Below are positions 8,508-18,451 of a DNA stretch of 64,000 nt, piece by piece. The position numbers were made by a program, and so were the translations under genes. The notes beneath the pieces were generated by a model. The model was not told the DNA's origin. It saw nothing but the letters and a program-made list of their open reading frames with translations, and made no database searches. The stretch covers positions 84,415 through 148,414 of the forward strand of contig CACYZY010000006.1 in NCBI GenBank assembly GCA_902779085.1, in the 5' to 3' direction. The stretch comes from an uncultured Bacteroidales bacterium (GTDB lineage Bacteria; Bacteroidota; Bacteroidia; Bacteroidales; Bacteroidaceae). The first letter of the stretch is position 1. Each line of letters opens with the position of its first letter.

Positions 8508-9758
8508 ATGGATATACAGTTAGAAAAAAAGAAAGGCATTCAGAAGAAGCACCTGCCATATATTGCAGGAGGAAGCGTAATCATCCTGTTGCTGGCATGG
8601 ATTATCTTCGGCAACCACGCTTCTACTATGCGTGTAGATAGCAAATCAGTCAACATTGCAGATGTAACCTACGGAGAGTTCAACGACTATATTCGTCTGA
8701 ACGGACGGGTACAACCCATCAGCATCGTGCAGATAAGCCCAGAGGAAGGCGGTATAGTCATGGAGAAGGTGGTAGAGGAAGGTGCCCAGGTGAAGAAGGG
8801 TGATGTTATTTTACGTCTCGCCAACTCCAACCTCGACCTCTCCATCCTCAACGCTGAGAGTGAACTGGCAGAAAAGCAGAACCTCTTGCGCAATACGCAG
8901 GTGGCGATGCAGCAAGACAAGCTGACCAACGAGACGGAGAAGGCTACCCTCGATATTGACACCCAGCGCAAGCAGCGTACCTACAAGCAGATGGAACGTC
9001 TGTATAACGAGAAGCTGGTAAGCAAGGAAGAGTTTATGCAGGCGAAAGAGGATTTCGAGTTGGCACAACGTAAACACAACCTGGTGGCACAGCGTCTGGA
9101 GCAAGACAGTATCTATCGCACCGTGCAGATGGACCAGATGGAGGACAACCTGCAGAATATGCGCCAGAACGTGGCGATGATTCGTGAGCGCAAGAACAAG
9201 TTGGAGGTAAGGGCTACCATCAGTGGCGAGTTGGGCTTGTTGGATGCTGAATTAGGACAGAACATCAGTGCCGGACAGATGGTGGGACAAATCAACGATC
9301 TGAGCGACTTCAAGGTGGAGGCACAGGTGGATGAGCATTATATTGATAGAGTAATAAATGGTTTGCCTGCAACTTTTCAGCGTCAAAATACGTCTTTTGG
9401 ATTAAAGGTGCGTAAGGTATATCCCGAAGTGCGCGAGGGCAGGTTCCGTACCGACTTTGTGTTCACCGGTGAGCGTCCCGACAATATCCGAAGCGGACAG
9501 ACCTACTACATCGACCTGCAATTAGGAGAACCATCCGAGAGTGTGCTGATTCCTAAGGGCACCTTCTTCCAGGTCACTGGCGGCAACTGGATCTTCGTAG
9601 TAGATAAGGATGGCAAGAAGGCTTATCGCCGCACCATCCGTATCGGACGCCAGAACCCGCAGTACTACGAGGTGCTGGAAGGCCTGGAGCAGGGTGAGCG
9701 TGTCATCGTGAGTGGCTATGAAGGCTTTAAGGATAATGAAGTGTTAGTATTGAATTAA
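8508..9758 (+). CDS. HlyD/RND-type periplasmic adaptor (membrane fusion) protein
   Basis: 416 residues: one N-terminal membrane helix (about 20-38), a lipoyl-like half (EGAQVKKGDVILRLANSNLD), a long coiled coil (about 110-225), the second lipoyl half (ISGELGLLDAELGQNISAG), a beta-barrel and a membrane-proximal domain (TGGNWIFVVDKDGKKAYRR). It would bridge the inner-membrane ABC permeases and the TolC channel encoded just before it. The gene follows tolC-like gene by 11 bp in the same operon. Confidence 0.93.
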   Translation: MDIQLEKKKGIQKKHLPYIAGGSVIILLLAWIIFGNHASTMRVDSKSVNIADVTYGEFNDYIRLNGRVQPISIVQISPEEGGIVMEKVVEEGAQVKKGDVILRLANSNLDLSILNAESELAEKQNLLRNTQVAMQQDKLTNETEKATLDIDTQRKQRTYKQMERLYNEKLVSKEEFMQAKEDFELAQRKHNLVAQRLEQDSIYRTVQMDQMEDNLQNMRQNVAMIRERKNKLEVRATISGELGLLDAELGQNISAGQMVGQINDLSDFKVEAQVDEHYIDRVINGLPATFQRQNTSFGLKVRKVYPEVREGRFRTDFVFTGERPDNIRSGQTYYIDLQLGEPSESVLIPKGTFFQVTGGNWIFVVDKDGKKAYRRTIRIGRQNPQYYEVLEGLEQGERVIVSGYEGFKDNEVLVLN

Positions 9759-9777
9759 GAATTAAAAAATAAGTATT

Positions 9778-10122
9778 ATGGAAAAGAATAAGATTATCAA
9801 GGCTATAGGCATTATCGTAGTGGTATTGCTGTTGTTATATGCACAAGCTGGACACATCAACTTGCCAGGACATGGCAACAGAGAGCAAAAGAACTTGCAG
9901 GAAGCAGTGGTGAACTATGTCGCTTCTCAGCTGACTAATGGCGAAACGGTGGAGTTTGGCACCAAGTATAATAGCAATGACTACAAAGAGAATGGTGAAG
10001 TGCGTTACTCTGCTACCGTTGAATACTATGTGGTGGCAAAGGATGGTACCAAGGTGAAGCATACCGCACAGGTAGTTACCAACGAGGACAAGGATAAGAT
10101 TATCGAATGGAGAGACCAATAA
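9778..10122 (+). CDS. Small single-pass membrane protein in the export operon, unknown
   Basis: 114 residues: a basic start (MEKNKIIK), one transmembrane helix (about 8-24, IIVVVLLLLYA) and an extracytoplasmic domain of roughly 85 residues with beta-rich segments (ETVEFGTKYNS, VRYSATVEYYVVAKDG, KHTAQVVTNED). No family recognised. It sits 19 bp after the adaptor gene and 3 bp before the first permease, so it is an integral part of the operon; a role as accessory subunit of the exporter is inference from position only. Confidence 0.7.
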   Translation: MEKNKIIKAIGIIVVVLLLLYAQAGHINLPGHGNREQKNLQEAVVNYVASQLTNGETVEFGTKYNSNDYKENGEVRYSATVEYYVVAKDGTKVKHTAQVVTNEDKDKIIEWRDQ

Positions 10123-10125
10123 ACG

Positions 10126-12495
10126 ATGAAAACAATAGTTAGGAACTTTACATCTATTTTCAAGAAGTTTGTTACGGCAAACCTGCTGAATATGTTAGGA
10201 CTGAGCTTGGCATTCGCCTCGTTCTTCGTCATCATGACTCAGGTGAGCTACGACCTGAGCTACAACAAGAGTTTTACGGAACATGAGAACCTGTTCAGGA
10301 TGACTTGGTCTCTCGGTGATGATGAAGAAGGCTATGGCAGCACCTTGCCTCGTCCCGCAATAGAACGCTTGGCGGTGACTTCGCCCCATATCATCAGTTA
10401 TGGCAGCTATCAGGGTTGGGTGAATTTTGACCAATATTGCATAGGCGAGAAAGAATTTAGTTTGAATGAACGATTTGGCAACAATGATTTCCTCAGTGTT
10501 TTCAAGCCTACTGTTATAGCTGGCAATCTGGAAGGGCTGAAACAGCGTTATAACATCGTACTGCCCCGTTCAGAGGCGATGCGTCTGTTCGGCACGACAG
10601 ATGTGGTGGGGCAGACATTGAAATACAAGTGGGAAGATAATCTGTACTACAATGTGTGTGCCGTGATAGAAGATTATCCGGCAAATAACTTCTTGCATGG
10701 CAATTGCTTTATCGGTACCGATTATAACAAGGACAGCTACAACAACTGGAATTATGATGCCTATATCCGGGTGGATGATGCCAAGAACCTGCCGACTGTG
10801 CAGGAAACCTTGCGCAAGATGTTAATAGACATCTGTAAAGAAAAGTACAACATGACCACCCAGGAAGAGGAAGATGCTTTGCAGATCATCTTTACCAATG
10901 TGGCTGATGCTCACTTCTCCAAAGACCTGAATAAGGCTGCTCCTGGCAGAAGCTCCGTCTATTTGCTGATTTGTTTCTCTTTGCTGATAGTGGTGATTGC
11001 AGCGGTGAACTTTATGAACTTCACTTTGGCTGAGACTCCGATGCGCATCCGCAGTATCAACACCCAGAAAGTGTTGGGCGCTACAGCAGCGAAACTGAGA
11101 GCCAGCTTGTTGGTAGAGGCAGTAATCATCAGTCTGATAGCTTTTGTGGTGGCATTGCTGATTGTGTATCTGGCGCACGACTTCGGCTTGCAGGAACTGG
11201 TACAGGCAAGCATCTTGTTGCAAGATCATCCACAGCTGATAGCCATCACGTTAGCTTTGAGTATCGGCGTAGGTCTGTTGGCTGGTGCCTATCCCTCCTA
11301 TTACGTTACCTCCTTCCCTCCGGCGTTGGTGCTGAAAGGCTCGTTTGGCTTGTCGCCTAAGGGCAGGGTGTTACGAACTGTGCTTATCTGCCTGCAGTTT
11401 GTGGTTTCCTTTATGTTAGTGATTGGCGTGGGCATCATGTATCTGCAGAGTTATCTCATTTACCATACCGATTACGGTTTCGATAAAGACGAAGTGTTGA
11501 CACTCCCAGCCACCCCAGCCACACGCCAACAGCTTGATGCGGTAGATGCGGAACTGAGATCCATCTCTGGCATTGAGGGTGCCAGTATAACACAGGGTAT
11601 TCTTGGCAGTAGTGACAGTTATCAAACGTGGGGCAGGGGCAGTGGCGACAAATATTTGAACTTTACTTGCCTCTTTGTGGATTGGCGATTCTTGGATGTG
11701 ATGGGTATTGATATTGTAGAAGGTCGTAACTTTAGAGAATCAGATGGCGATGTGTATATCCTCAATGAGTCAGCCAAAAAACGATACGACTGGCTGAGGG
11801 TGAATGAACCCATTACTGATGGCGATCTCCCTGTTATAGGTTTCTGTAAGGATATCAAGTATTCCACTTTGCGAGTAGATGACGCTGAATTGCCTATTGC
11901 CTTCTTCGTACCGAAACCAGGAGGGGAATATGCTCAATGGTCTTGGCAGAACAATGTATTGGTGCGTGTATCTAAAGGTGTGGACAAACGTCAAATCAAG
12001 CAGAAGGTATTAGATGTAGTCAATAGGATTGAGAAGGAATATACCTTAGATCTTAGCGAGTTGAATTACATTGACGAGGTGTTGGAGAGATCTTATCAGC
12101 AAGAATCCCTCTTCACCAAGCAGATATTGCTCTTCTCATTGTTGGCTATCCTCATCAGCATCATCGGTGTGTTTGGCTTGACCATGTTTGAGAGTGAGTA
12201 TCGCCGCAAGGAGATAGGCATCCGCAAGGTGTTCGGCAGTTCCACCCGTGAGATTCTCCAGATGTTCAACAAGCGATACCTGTATATCCTGTTGGGTTGC
12301 TTCGTGGTGGCTGCACCAGTGGGCTATCTCTTGGGGCAGCATTGGCTCGAAGGCTTTGCCGTTCGCACAACCATCAATCCTCTGCTGTTCTTGGTGTCCT
12401 TCCTGTTAGTAACCCTCATTACTATGCTGACGGTAACCTACCAGAGCTGGAAGAACGCTAGTGAGAACCCCGTAAACTCTATAAAGACAGAATAA
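10126..12495 (+). CDS. ABC transporter permease, MacB/FtsX type (1 of 3)
   Basis: 789-residue permease of the MacB/FtsX family: N-terminal membrane helix (about 20-42), a large periplasmic MacB-PCD domain, three helices in the middle (about 285-410), a second periplasmic domain and a C-terminal FtsX core with the coupling motif YRRKEIGIRKVFGSS. The double-length organisation (two MacB-like halves) is typical of Bacteroidetes. Works with the ATPase encoded at 14899-15576. Confidence 0.92.
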   Translation: MKTIVRNFTSIFKKFVTANLLNMLGLSLAFASFFVIMTQVSYDLSYNKSFTEHENLFRMTWSLGDDEEGYGSTLPRPAIERLAVTSPHIISYGSYQGWVNFDQYCIGEKEFSLNERFGNNDFLSVFKPTVIAGNLEGLKQRYNIVLPRSEAMRLFGTTDVVGQTLKYKWEDNLYYNVCAVIEDYPANNFLHGNCFIGTDYNKDSYNNWNYDAYIRVDDAKNLPTVQETLRKMLIDICKEKYNMTTQEEEDALQIIFTNVADAHFSKDLNKAAPGRSSVYLLICFSLLIVVIAAVNFMNFTLAETPMRIRSINTQKVLGATAAKLRASLLVEAVIISLIAFVVALLIVYLAHDFGLQELVQASILLQDHPQLIAITLALSIGVGLLAGAYPSYYVTSFPPALVLKGSFGLSPKGRVLRTVLICLQFVVSFMLVIGVGIMYLQSYLIYHTDYGFDKDEVLTLPATPATRQQLDAVDAELRSISGIEGASITQGILGSSDSYQTWGRGSGDKYLNFTCLFVDWRFLDVMGIDIVEGRNFRESDGDVYILNESAKKRYDWLRVNEPITDGDLPVIGFCKDIKYSTLRVDDAELPIAFFVPKPGGEYAQWSWQNNVLVRVSKGVDKRQIKQKVLDVVNRIEKEYTLDLSELNYIDEVLERSYQQESLFTKQILLFSLLAILISIIGVFGLTMFESEYRRKEIGIRKVFGSSTREILQMFNKRYLYILLGCFVVAAPVGYLLGQHWLEGFAVRTTINPLLFLVSFLLVTLITMLTVTYQSWKNASENPVNSIKTE

Positions 12496-12497
12496 CG

Positions 12498-14876
12498 ATG
12501 AAGACATATTTGACTTTTTTGAACAGAAACAAACTCTTTACTTTGGTGAATGTGGCAGGACTGAGCATCAGTCTGATGTTCGTCCTGCTCATCAGCAACA
12601 TGGTGACGCGTCAGCTCACCGTAGATAGCAACGTGCCTGATGCCGACCGTATCAGCGTGTTTGCCAACGAACGCTGGGCTGGGGCACACTACAACCTGGG
12701 TAACCACTTGCAGAGCCGCTATCCGGAGATAGAGGACTGGACTTCCGTCAGCTCAGTAGGTAGTAGAGAGTTGTTGTCTGCCCGCATAAACGAACATAAT
12801 ATAAACTTTAAAGCTTTCATTGCCAAAAAGAACTTCCTTGATTTCTTCGGATATCAGGTGTCAGACGGGGCGCAGGATGCCATGAAGGCAGCTACCGATG
12901 TGGTGCTGACCAAATATGGTGCCAAGAGGCTGTTTGGAACGGAACAGGCTGTGGGTAAGACTTTCCAGATACCTGCTTTCGATAATCAGACTTATACCGT
13001 AACAGCGGTGATGGATGATTTCAACAATTCTATCTTCCCCCATGATATGGATGTGATCATCCCCTTTGAGAACATGAAGTATTATAACGAGTCGTGTGCC
13101 GAAGAGGAGTCCTATATGAACAATGCCGCAGGTACCGAACTGTTCCTCAAGACTCCGCAAGGCGTTGACCTGAATGGCAAGGCTCAGGAAATCAAGGAAT
13201 ACCTGAAGACGTTCTTCTGGATATACGAACAAAACGTGATGCAGGAAGTGAGGTTTATCCCGATGCGTGACTTCTATTTCAGTGAGACTCTCGGTACCCA
13301 GAACCTGAACCAGTACAGCATGACCCAGGTGATTGTCTATATTGTGGTGGGTATCCTCATACTCCTCATGGCGGTATTCAATTATATCAGCATGGCGGTA
13401 GCGCAAACCAGTTATCGTGCCAAGGAAATGGCGACGCGTCGTCTGTTGGGCAGCAACAAACGGGATGTCTTCTGGCGCATGATAGGCGAGTCGTTTTTTA
13501 TGACGCTGATAGCTTTCCTGTTGGGATTCTTGCTGGCAAAGGCGCTGGAACCATATGCTTCCGACTTATTCCAAACATCTTTCGACTTGATAGGCGACCT
13601 CAATGTCTACACCGTACTGATATATCTGGCTGGTGTATGTGCCTTAGCATACGTGGCTGGCTTCTTCCCCGCCACCATCCTGAGCCAGTATAACCCGATG
13701 GATGTGGTGAAGGGTACCTTCCGCCGCAAGACCAAGGCTCTATGGCTAAGATTGCTCAACATCTTCCAGAGTGGTATGACGATAGGTTTGCTTACCTGTG
13801 CCCTGACTATGATGATGCTGTTGCATTATGCCGTTAACAAGTCGTTGGGGTATAATCAGCAGGACATCCTGGTGCTGGATGCCGTACTGGATGAGGGTGG
13901 ATATAGTACGTTGCGTAACGAACTGAAGCAGTTGCCATACGTGATGGAGGTGAGTTGCTCGTTGGGTACTCCCGGTAGTGGCGGCAATAACAATACCATG
14001 AGTGTGCAGAACCTGAAGACAGGCGAAGAGGAGATTTTCAGCTTCCAGGTGTTTATGGTGGACAGCGCTTTCCTCAAGGTATATGACATTGATATCTTGG
14101 AAGACCGCCATCTTTCAAAGTCAGAAGATCCTAATTTTCTGGTGAGCGACAGTACCATGCTGATGCTGCGTAATGCCGGCTACGAGGATAAAGTACTCAG
14201 TCCTAAGACTTATAATTTCAATATTGCTGGACAGTTCCGTCATTTCCGTCCTTTCTCAATGATGAATCCTGGGGGAACAAGACCTATATTGATGCAAATA
14301 CTTCCAGTTGAAAGGATGACGGGCATTTTTGAACCTTGGAATGTGAGTGTGCGCTTCTATCCCGGAGGCGATAAGGCTTCGCAACGAGAAGAGGTGGAAC
14401 GTATTTACAGGAGACTGGCGGGTGAAACACCATTTGGTTCCGACTGGTATGAGGATCAGATGGAACAGGAATACGAACCGATTTCGCAGACCCGCAATCT
14501 GATTGTTGTGTTCACCTTCGCTGCCTTGGTGATTTCTATCCTAGGTCTGACTGCCATGAGCATCTATTTTATTGCCCAGCGAAAGCGTGACATAGCCATC
14601 CGTAAGGTGTTCGGCTCTACCAGCCGTAATGAGATGCTGCACCTGATACGTTTCTCTGGGCAGAGCCTGCTGGCAAGCTTGGTGATTGCCATTCCGCTGA
14701 TATGGATTGGGGTAAAGAAGATACAGGACATCCTGCCCATCGAGGGCTTCTCCATGCCTTGGTGGACTCCATTAGCAGGCTTTGCCATTGTGGCATTGGT
14801 TTCCCTCCTCTCTGTGTTTGTAATCAGCAAGCAAGCTACGGAGGAAAACCCTGTGAATAACCTGAAAACTGAATAA
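12498..14876 (+). CDS. ABC transporter permease, MacB/FtsX type (2 of 3)
   Basis: 792 residues, same architecture as the preceding permease: first membrane helix about 16-35, periplasmic domain, FtsX coupling segments AKEMATRRLLGSNKRD in the middle and KRDIAIRKVFGSTSRNE near the C-terminus. Two bases separate it from the preceding stop. Sequence divergence from its neighbours suggests distinct subunits of one hetero-oligomeric exporter, not a recent duplication. Confidence 0.92.
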   Translation: MKTYLTFLNRNKLFTLVNVAGLSISLMFVLLISNMVTRQLTVDSNVPDADRISVFANERWAGAHYNLGNHLQSRYPEIEDWTSVSSVGSRELLSARINEHNINFKAFIAKKNFLDFFGYQVSDGAQDAMKAATDVVLTKYGAKRLFGTEQAVGKTFQIPAFDNQTYTVTAVMDDFNNSIFPHDMDVIIPFENMKYYNESCAEEESYMNNAAGTELFLKTPQGVDLNGKAQEIKEYLKTFFWIYEQNVMQEVRFIPMRDFYFSETLGTQNLNQYSMTQVIVYIVVGILILLMAVFNYISMAVAQTSYRAKEMATRRLLGSNKRDVFWRMIGESFFMTLIAFLLGFLLAKALEPYASDLFQTSFDLIGDLNVYTVLIYLAGVCALAYVAGFFPATILSQYNPMDVVKGTFRRKTKALWLRLLNIFQSGMTIGLLTCALTMMMLLHYAVNKSLGYNQQDILVLDAVLDEGGYSTLRNELKQLPYVMEVSCSLGTPGSGGNNNTMSVQNLKTGEEEIFSFQVFMVDSAFLKVYDIDILEDRHLSKSEDPNFLVSDSTMLMLRNAGYEDKVLSPKTYNFNIAGQFRHFRPFSMMNPGGTRPILMQILPVERMTGIFEPWNVSVRFYPGGDKASQREEVERIYRRLAGETPFGSDWYEDQMEQEYEPISQTRNLIVVFTFAALVISILGLTAMSIYFIAQRKRDIAIRKVFGSTSRNEMLHLIRFSGQSLLASLVIAIPLIWIGVKKIQDILPIEGFSMPWWTPLAGFAIVALVSLLSVFVISKQATEENPVNNLKTE

Positions 14877-14898
14877 TAACAAATAAAACAATACGATT

Positions 14899-15576
14899 AT
14901 GATTAAGATTGAAAACTTAGTGAAGAAGTTCACTACTACTGAAGTAGAGACCATAGCATTGAACAATGTAAGTCTGGAAGTGGCCGACAAGGAGTTTGTG
15001 GCTATCATGGGCCCGTCAGGTTGCGGCAAGTCCACCTTGCTGAACATCATGGGCTTGCTGGACAACCCTACATCAGGCGACTACTATTTAGGAGAACAGG
15101 AAGTGGGACACCTGAAGGAGAAAGACCGCACAAAGGTACGCAAGGGCAACATCGGCTTCGTGTTCCAGAGCTTCAACCTGATTGACGAGCTGAACGTGTA
15201 TGAGAATGTGGAACTTCCCTTGACTTACTTAGGTGTTCCTGCCGATGAACGCAAACGCAAGGTAAATGAGATATTGAAACGTATGGCTATCAGTCATCGT
15301 GCCAAACACTATCCTCAGCAACTCAGTGGAGGACAGCAGCAGCGTGTCGCCATTGCCCGTGCGGTGGTGTGTGAACCTAAGATTATCCTTGCCGATGAGC
15401 CAACGGGTAACCTCGACTCCAAGAACGGCTTGGAGGTGATGCAGTTGCTTACCGAACTGAACAAGGAGGGCACTACCATCGTGATGGTGACACACAGTCA
15501 GCGTGACGCAGGTTTTGCTACACGTGTTATTAACTTATTTGACGGACAGGTGGTTAGTACTGCTGAAGGATTATGA
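14899..15576 (+). CDS. ABC transporter ATP-binding protein, MacB/LolD type
   Basis: 225-residue ATPase with Walker [10 protein letters not shown] (38-46), Q-loop [18 protein letters not shown], signature LSGGQQQR, Walker [13 protein letters not shown] and switch histidine MVTHSQ. It is the only ATPase in the operon and should energise the three permeases. Its last four bases overlap the next gene (ATGA), showing translational coupling to the third permease. Confidence 0.96.
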   Translation: MIKIENLVKKFTTTEVETIALNNVSLEVADKEFVAIMGPSGCGKSTLLNIMGLLDNPTSGDYYLGEQEVGHLKEKDRTKVRKGNIGFVFQSFNLIDELNVYENVELPLTYLGVPADERKRKVNEILKRMAISHRAKHYPQQLSGGQQQRVAIARAVVCEPKIILADEPTGNLDSKNGLEVMQLLTELNKEGTTIVMVTHSQRDAGFATRVINLFDGQVVSTAEGL

Positions 15577-17963
15577 AACAAGCAATCAACTCTTTGTTCC
15601 GAAAGGGACAAGCCAATATAGTAAAGATCATCTGTCTGAGCATTGGTTTGGCTTTGGGTTTGCTGATGATAGCCGAAGTCATCTTTGAGCGTAGCTACGA
15701 CAACTACATCCCTCGCCTGGATGATACCTATCGCGTGACGGCCACCTATCAGATGCAAGAAGGAGATCCCAAAGATTACAACCAGACAGCAGGTGCCATT
15801 GCCCCGGGCATCAAGAATGTATGCCCCGAAGTCGAGGCTGCCACCCGTTTTACCTATCTTGATGGTGATGCCACATTCCTTACTGAGGAAATGCTGGCCA
15901 TCAAGGGTGACTTATACCTGGCTGACTCGTCGTTTTTCGATGTGTTCCCTCGCAGAATTCTCTTTGGTGAAGATCCGCACACGGGTCTCAACAAAGTGTA
16001 TCAGGCTTATATCTCCGACAAACTATTGGAAACCGTGGGTACAGACATCATCGGCAAGACGGTGAAGTATAAGAACAACCAAGCCCTCCAAATCCAGGTA
16101 GTGGGTGCTTTCGAGGCTTTCCCCGAGAATACCCATTTGCCGCAGATGGACATCCTGCTGTCACTGCCTACCTACAAGCTGTTGCAGGGCGGTAACTTTG
16201 ACAGTGCCAACAACTGGCTGGGCAACGACCGTTACAGAAGTTATGTCCGTCTGGCACCAGGTGTAAAGCCAGAGGCTTTGCAGACACGGATTGACCAGAT
16301 GGTGGAAGACCGCATGGGCGAGCAGTTGAAACAGGCAGGCGTCGGATACGCGTTGAGCCTGAAGCCCGTCAGGAACCTGATTCTCACGGAATCCGACTAT
16401 AACCGTGTGATGAACTATGTGTTCTTGGCATTTGGCATCATCATGCTGGCAGTGTCTATCCTGAACTATATCCTGTTGGTGGTATCATCCATGGTGAACC
16501 GAGCCAAGAGCATTGCCACCTATCGTTGCTATGGCGCTTCAGGCAAGGATATCTACAAGATGATTCTCAGCGAGTCGTTCCTCCATGTGGTATGTATCAG
16601 TCTGCCGATAGCCATCCTGATTATGCTAGGCTTGCAAGACTTCATCCAAGAGAACATCGCCCACTCGCTGCAGAGCCTTTTCCCGACATCCACCATCATT
16701 ATCTGTGCAGTGATCACCTTGGCGGTAACGCTGATTTGCGGCATGATGCCCGGCTATCTCTATACCAAGATACCTGTGACGTATGCTTATCGTCGCTATA
16801 GCGAGAACAAACGCCATTGGAAGTTGGGTTTGCTGTTTGCACAGTTCCTGTTGGCAGCATTCTTTGTGAATATGCTGGTAGTGTTAGGATTGCAATATAG
16901 CAAGATGACCAACTACAACTTGGGCTTTGACTACCAGAACACGCTTGCGATTTCTCTTCGCGGCATACCCGACAACGAGGCTGAGCGTGCAGTGCAGGAG
17001 TTGAAGCGAGACCCACGGGTAGCTGGTGTTTCTTGGGCTTATCAGTCATTGGAAAACGGTGCCAGTGGCGACAATGTAATCAACGAGGAAACGTATGAGC
17101 ACTACATGAACATTGCCAATTTGTTTGAGGTAGGTGATAACTTCTGTGAGGTGATGGGCATACCCATTATAGAAGGCAAGGCGTTTACCCCTGGCTTGAA
17201 CGACAGCATACAAACCGAGATCATGGTGAGCCGCAGTTTTGTGGAACGAATGCGTGAGATAGCCGGTTGGGAAGGTTCCGGCATCGGTAAAGAGGTGTTC
17301 ATCACTTCGCATGATAAGGCACCCACCACCATTGTGGGAGTATATGAAGACCTGAAGTTAGGTTCGTTTGTGGATGGTACCGATCATCGCCCGTCGGTGA
17401 TGTACTATGGCTCTGTAGGCCATCCTTTTATCCAGCGCCTCTATGTACGATTGCACGACTTCAATGAAGAGGCTGTGAATCAGGTGCAGCAGATTGTGAA
17501 CCAGACGCTGACCTCAGAGCAGGTGACGGTGATGCCAATGCGTATGTTAGTAGGCAACAACTACGAAGGTTTCAAGCATGTGCGCAATGCTGTGCTGCTG
17601 GCAGGTTTGAGTATCTTCATCATCGCCATGATAGGACTGATTGCGTATTTGATGGATGAGGTGAACAGGCGCAGAAGTGAGATAGCCATCCGTAAGATTG
17701 TGGGAGCAACCGTGATGGATGTGCAACGCATCTTCCAGCGCGACTTGCTGTTCATTGCCATTCCTGGCATGCTGATAGGTTTGTTGGTGGCTTGGTTGGT
17801 GGCTCGTCAGGTGCTGCAGCTCTTTGAGGTGAAGATTGCCCTTACCGTATGGCTCTTTGGTGGATGCACCATCGCCATCCTCTGCCTGGTATTGCTGGTA
17901 TCTGCCTACTTGGTGTGGCAGGCCTCTCGTGCCAATCCAACAGAGAATCTAAGGACAGAGTGA
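15573..17963 (+). CDS. ABC transporter permease, MacB/FtsX type (3 of 3)
   Basis: 796 residues, same fold as the other two permeases: N-terminal helix about 21-36, periplasmic domain, mid-protein membrane segments beginning about residue 280 (VMNYVFLAFGIIMLAVSIL) and a C-terminal FtsX core with NRRRSEIAIRKIVGATVMD. Last gene of the operon; no clear terminator hairpin is visible in the 80 bp after it. Confidence 0.92.
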   Translation: MKQAINSLFRKGQANIVKIICLSIGLALGLLMIAEVIFERSYDNYIPRLDDTYRVTATYQMQEGDPKDYNQTAGAIAPGIKNVCPEVEAATRFTYLDGDATFLTEEMLAIKGDLYLADSSFFDVFPRRILFGEDPHTGLNKVYQAYISDKLLETVGTDIIGKTVKYKNNQALQIQVVGAFEAFPENTHLPQMDILLSLPTYKLLQGGNFDSANNWLGNDRYRSYVRLAPGVKPEALQTRIDQMVEDRMGEQLKQAGVGYALSLKPVRNLILTESDYNRVMNYVFLAFGIIMLAVSILNYILLVVSSMVNRAKSIATYRCYGASGKDIYKMILSESFLHVVCISLPIAILIMLGLQDFIQENIAHSLQSLFPTSTIIICAVITLAVTLICGMMPGYLYTKIPVTYAYRRYSENKRHWKLGLLFAQFLLAAFFVNMLVVLGLQYSKMTNYNLGFDYQNTLAISLRGIPDNEAERAVQELKRDPRVAGVSWAYQSLENGASGDNVINEETYEHYMNIANLFEVGDNFCEVMGIPIIEGKAFTPGLNDSIQTEIMVSRSFVERMREIAGWEGSGIGKEVFITSHDKAPTTIVGVYEDLKLGSFVDGTDHRPSVMYYGSVGHPFIQRLYVRLHDFNEEAVNQVQQIVNQTLTSEQVTVMPMRMLVGNNYEGFKHVRNAVLLAGLSIFIIAMIGLIAYLMDEVNRRRSEIAIRKIVGATVMDVQRIFQRDLLFIAIPGMLIGLLVAWLVARQVLQLFEVKIALTVWLFGGCTIAILCLVLLVSAYLVWQASRANPTENLRTE

Positions 17964-17997
17964 TATCCTCGTCACATCAGCAATGCACGCACGGTTG

Positions 17998-18028
17998 TTT
18001 GTTTTTCAGAATAAAAGCAGTAACTTTG
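17998..18028 (+). promoter_or_regulatory. Sigma-ABfrA promoter (TTTG-N19-TAACTTTG)
   Basis: TTTG at 17998-18001, 19-bp spacer, TAACTTTG at 18021-18028: a full match to the Bacteroidetes housekeeping promoter, 28 bp before the ATG at 18056. Confidence 0.85.
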
Positions 18029-18055
18029 CGAGAGGGACATTAAAGATTGACAAGT

Positions 18056-18451
18056 ATGAAAGACAGGTTTACACCCGAGAATATCAGTAAGCTGGCACCC
18101 AACGAGGTGTTCGTGTTTGGCAGTAACCTCATGGGACAGCATGGAGGCGGAGCGGCGCTCTATGCGATGAGGCATTTCGGCGCTATATGGGGACAGGGCG
18201 TCGGCCTGCAAGGACAGAGCTACGGAATACCTACCATGCAGGGGGGAGTGGAGACAATCGTGCCTTATGTGGAGGAGTTCATCGACTTCGCGGCTGAACA
18301 TCCTGAAATGACGTTCCTGGTGACGCGCATAGGATGCGGCATAGCGGGATTCAGGGACGAAGAAATAGCGCCTCTGTTCAAAGAGGCGCTGGAGGCGGAG
18401 AATATAGTGCTGCCAAAAAGCTTCGTTACCTTACTACTTTCCAAATGTTGA
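18056..18451 (+). CDS. A1S_2505-type (phage-associated) small protein, macro-domain-like fold
   Basis: About 131 residues. Motifs seen: NEVFVFGSNLMGQHGGGAAL, the glycine-rich start characteristic of the A1S_2505 family, then GLQGQSYGIPT and VTRIGCGIAGF, which match nucleotide-binding loops of macro-domain-like proteins. A role in binding or processing an ADP-ribose or nucleotide ligand is an inference. A TTG in frame at 18047 is possible, but the ATG at 18056 is preferred because it fits the promoter. The 3' end overlaps the convergent gene by 26 bp. Confidence 0.8.
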   Translation: MKDRFTPENISKLAPNEVFVFGSNLMGQHGGGAALYAMRHFGAIWGQGVGLQGQSYGIPTMQGGVETIVPYVEEFIDFAAEHPEMTFLVTRIGCGIAGFRDEEIAPLFKEALEAENIVLPKSFVTLLLSKC

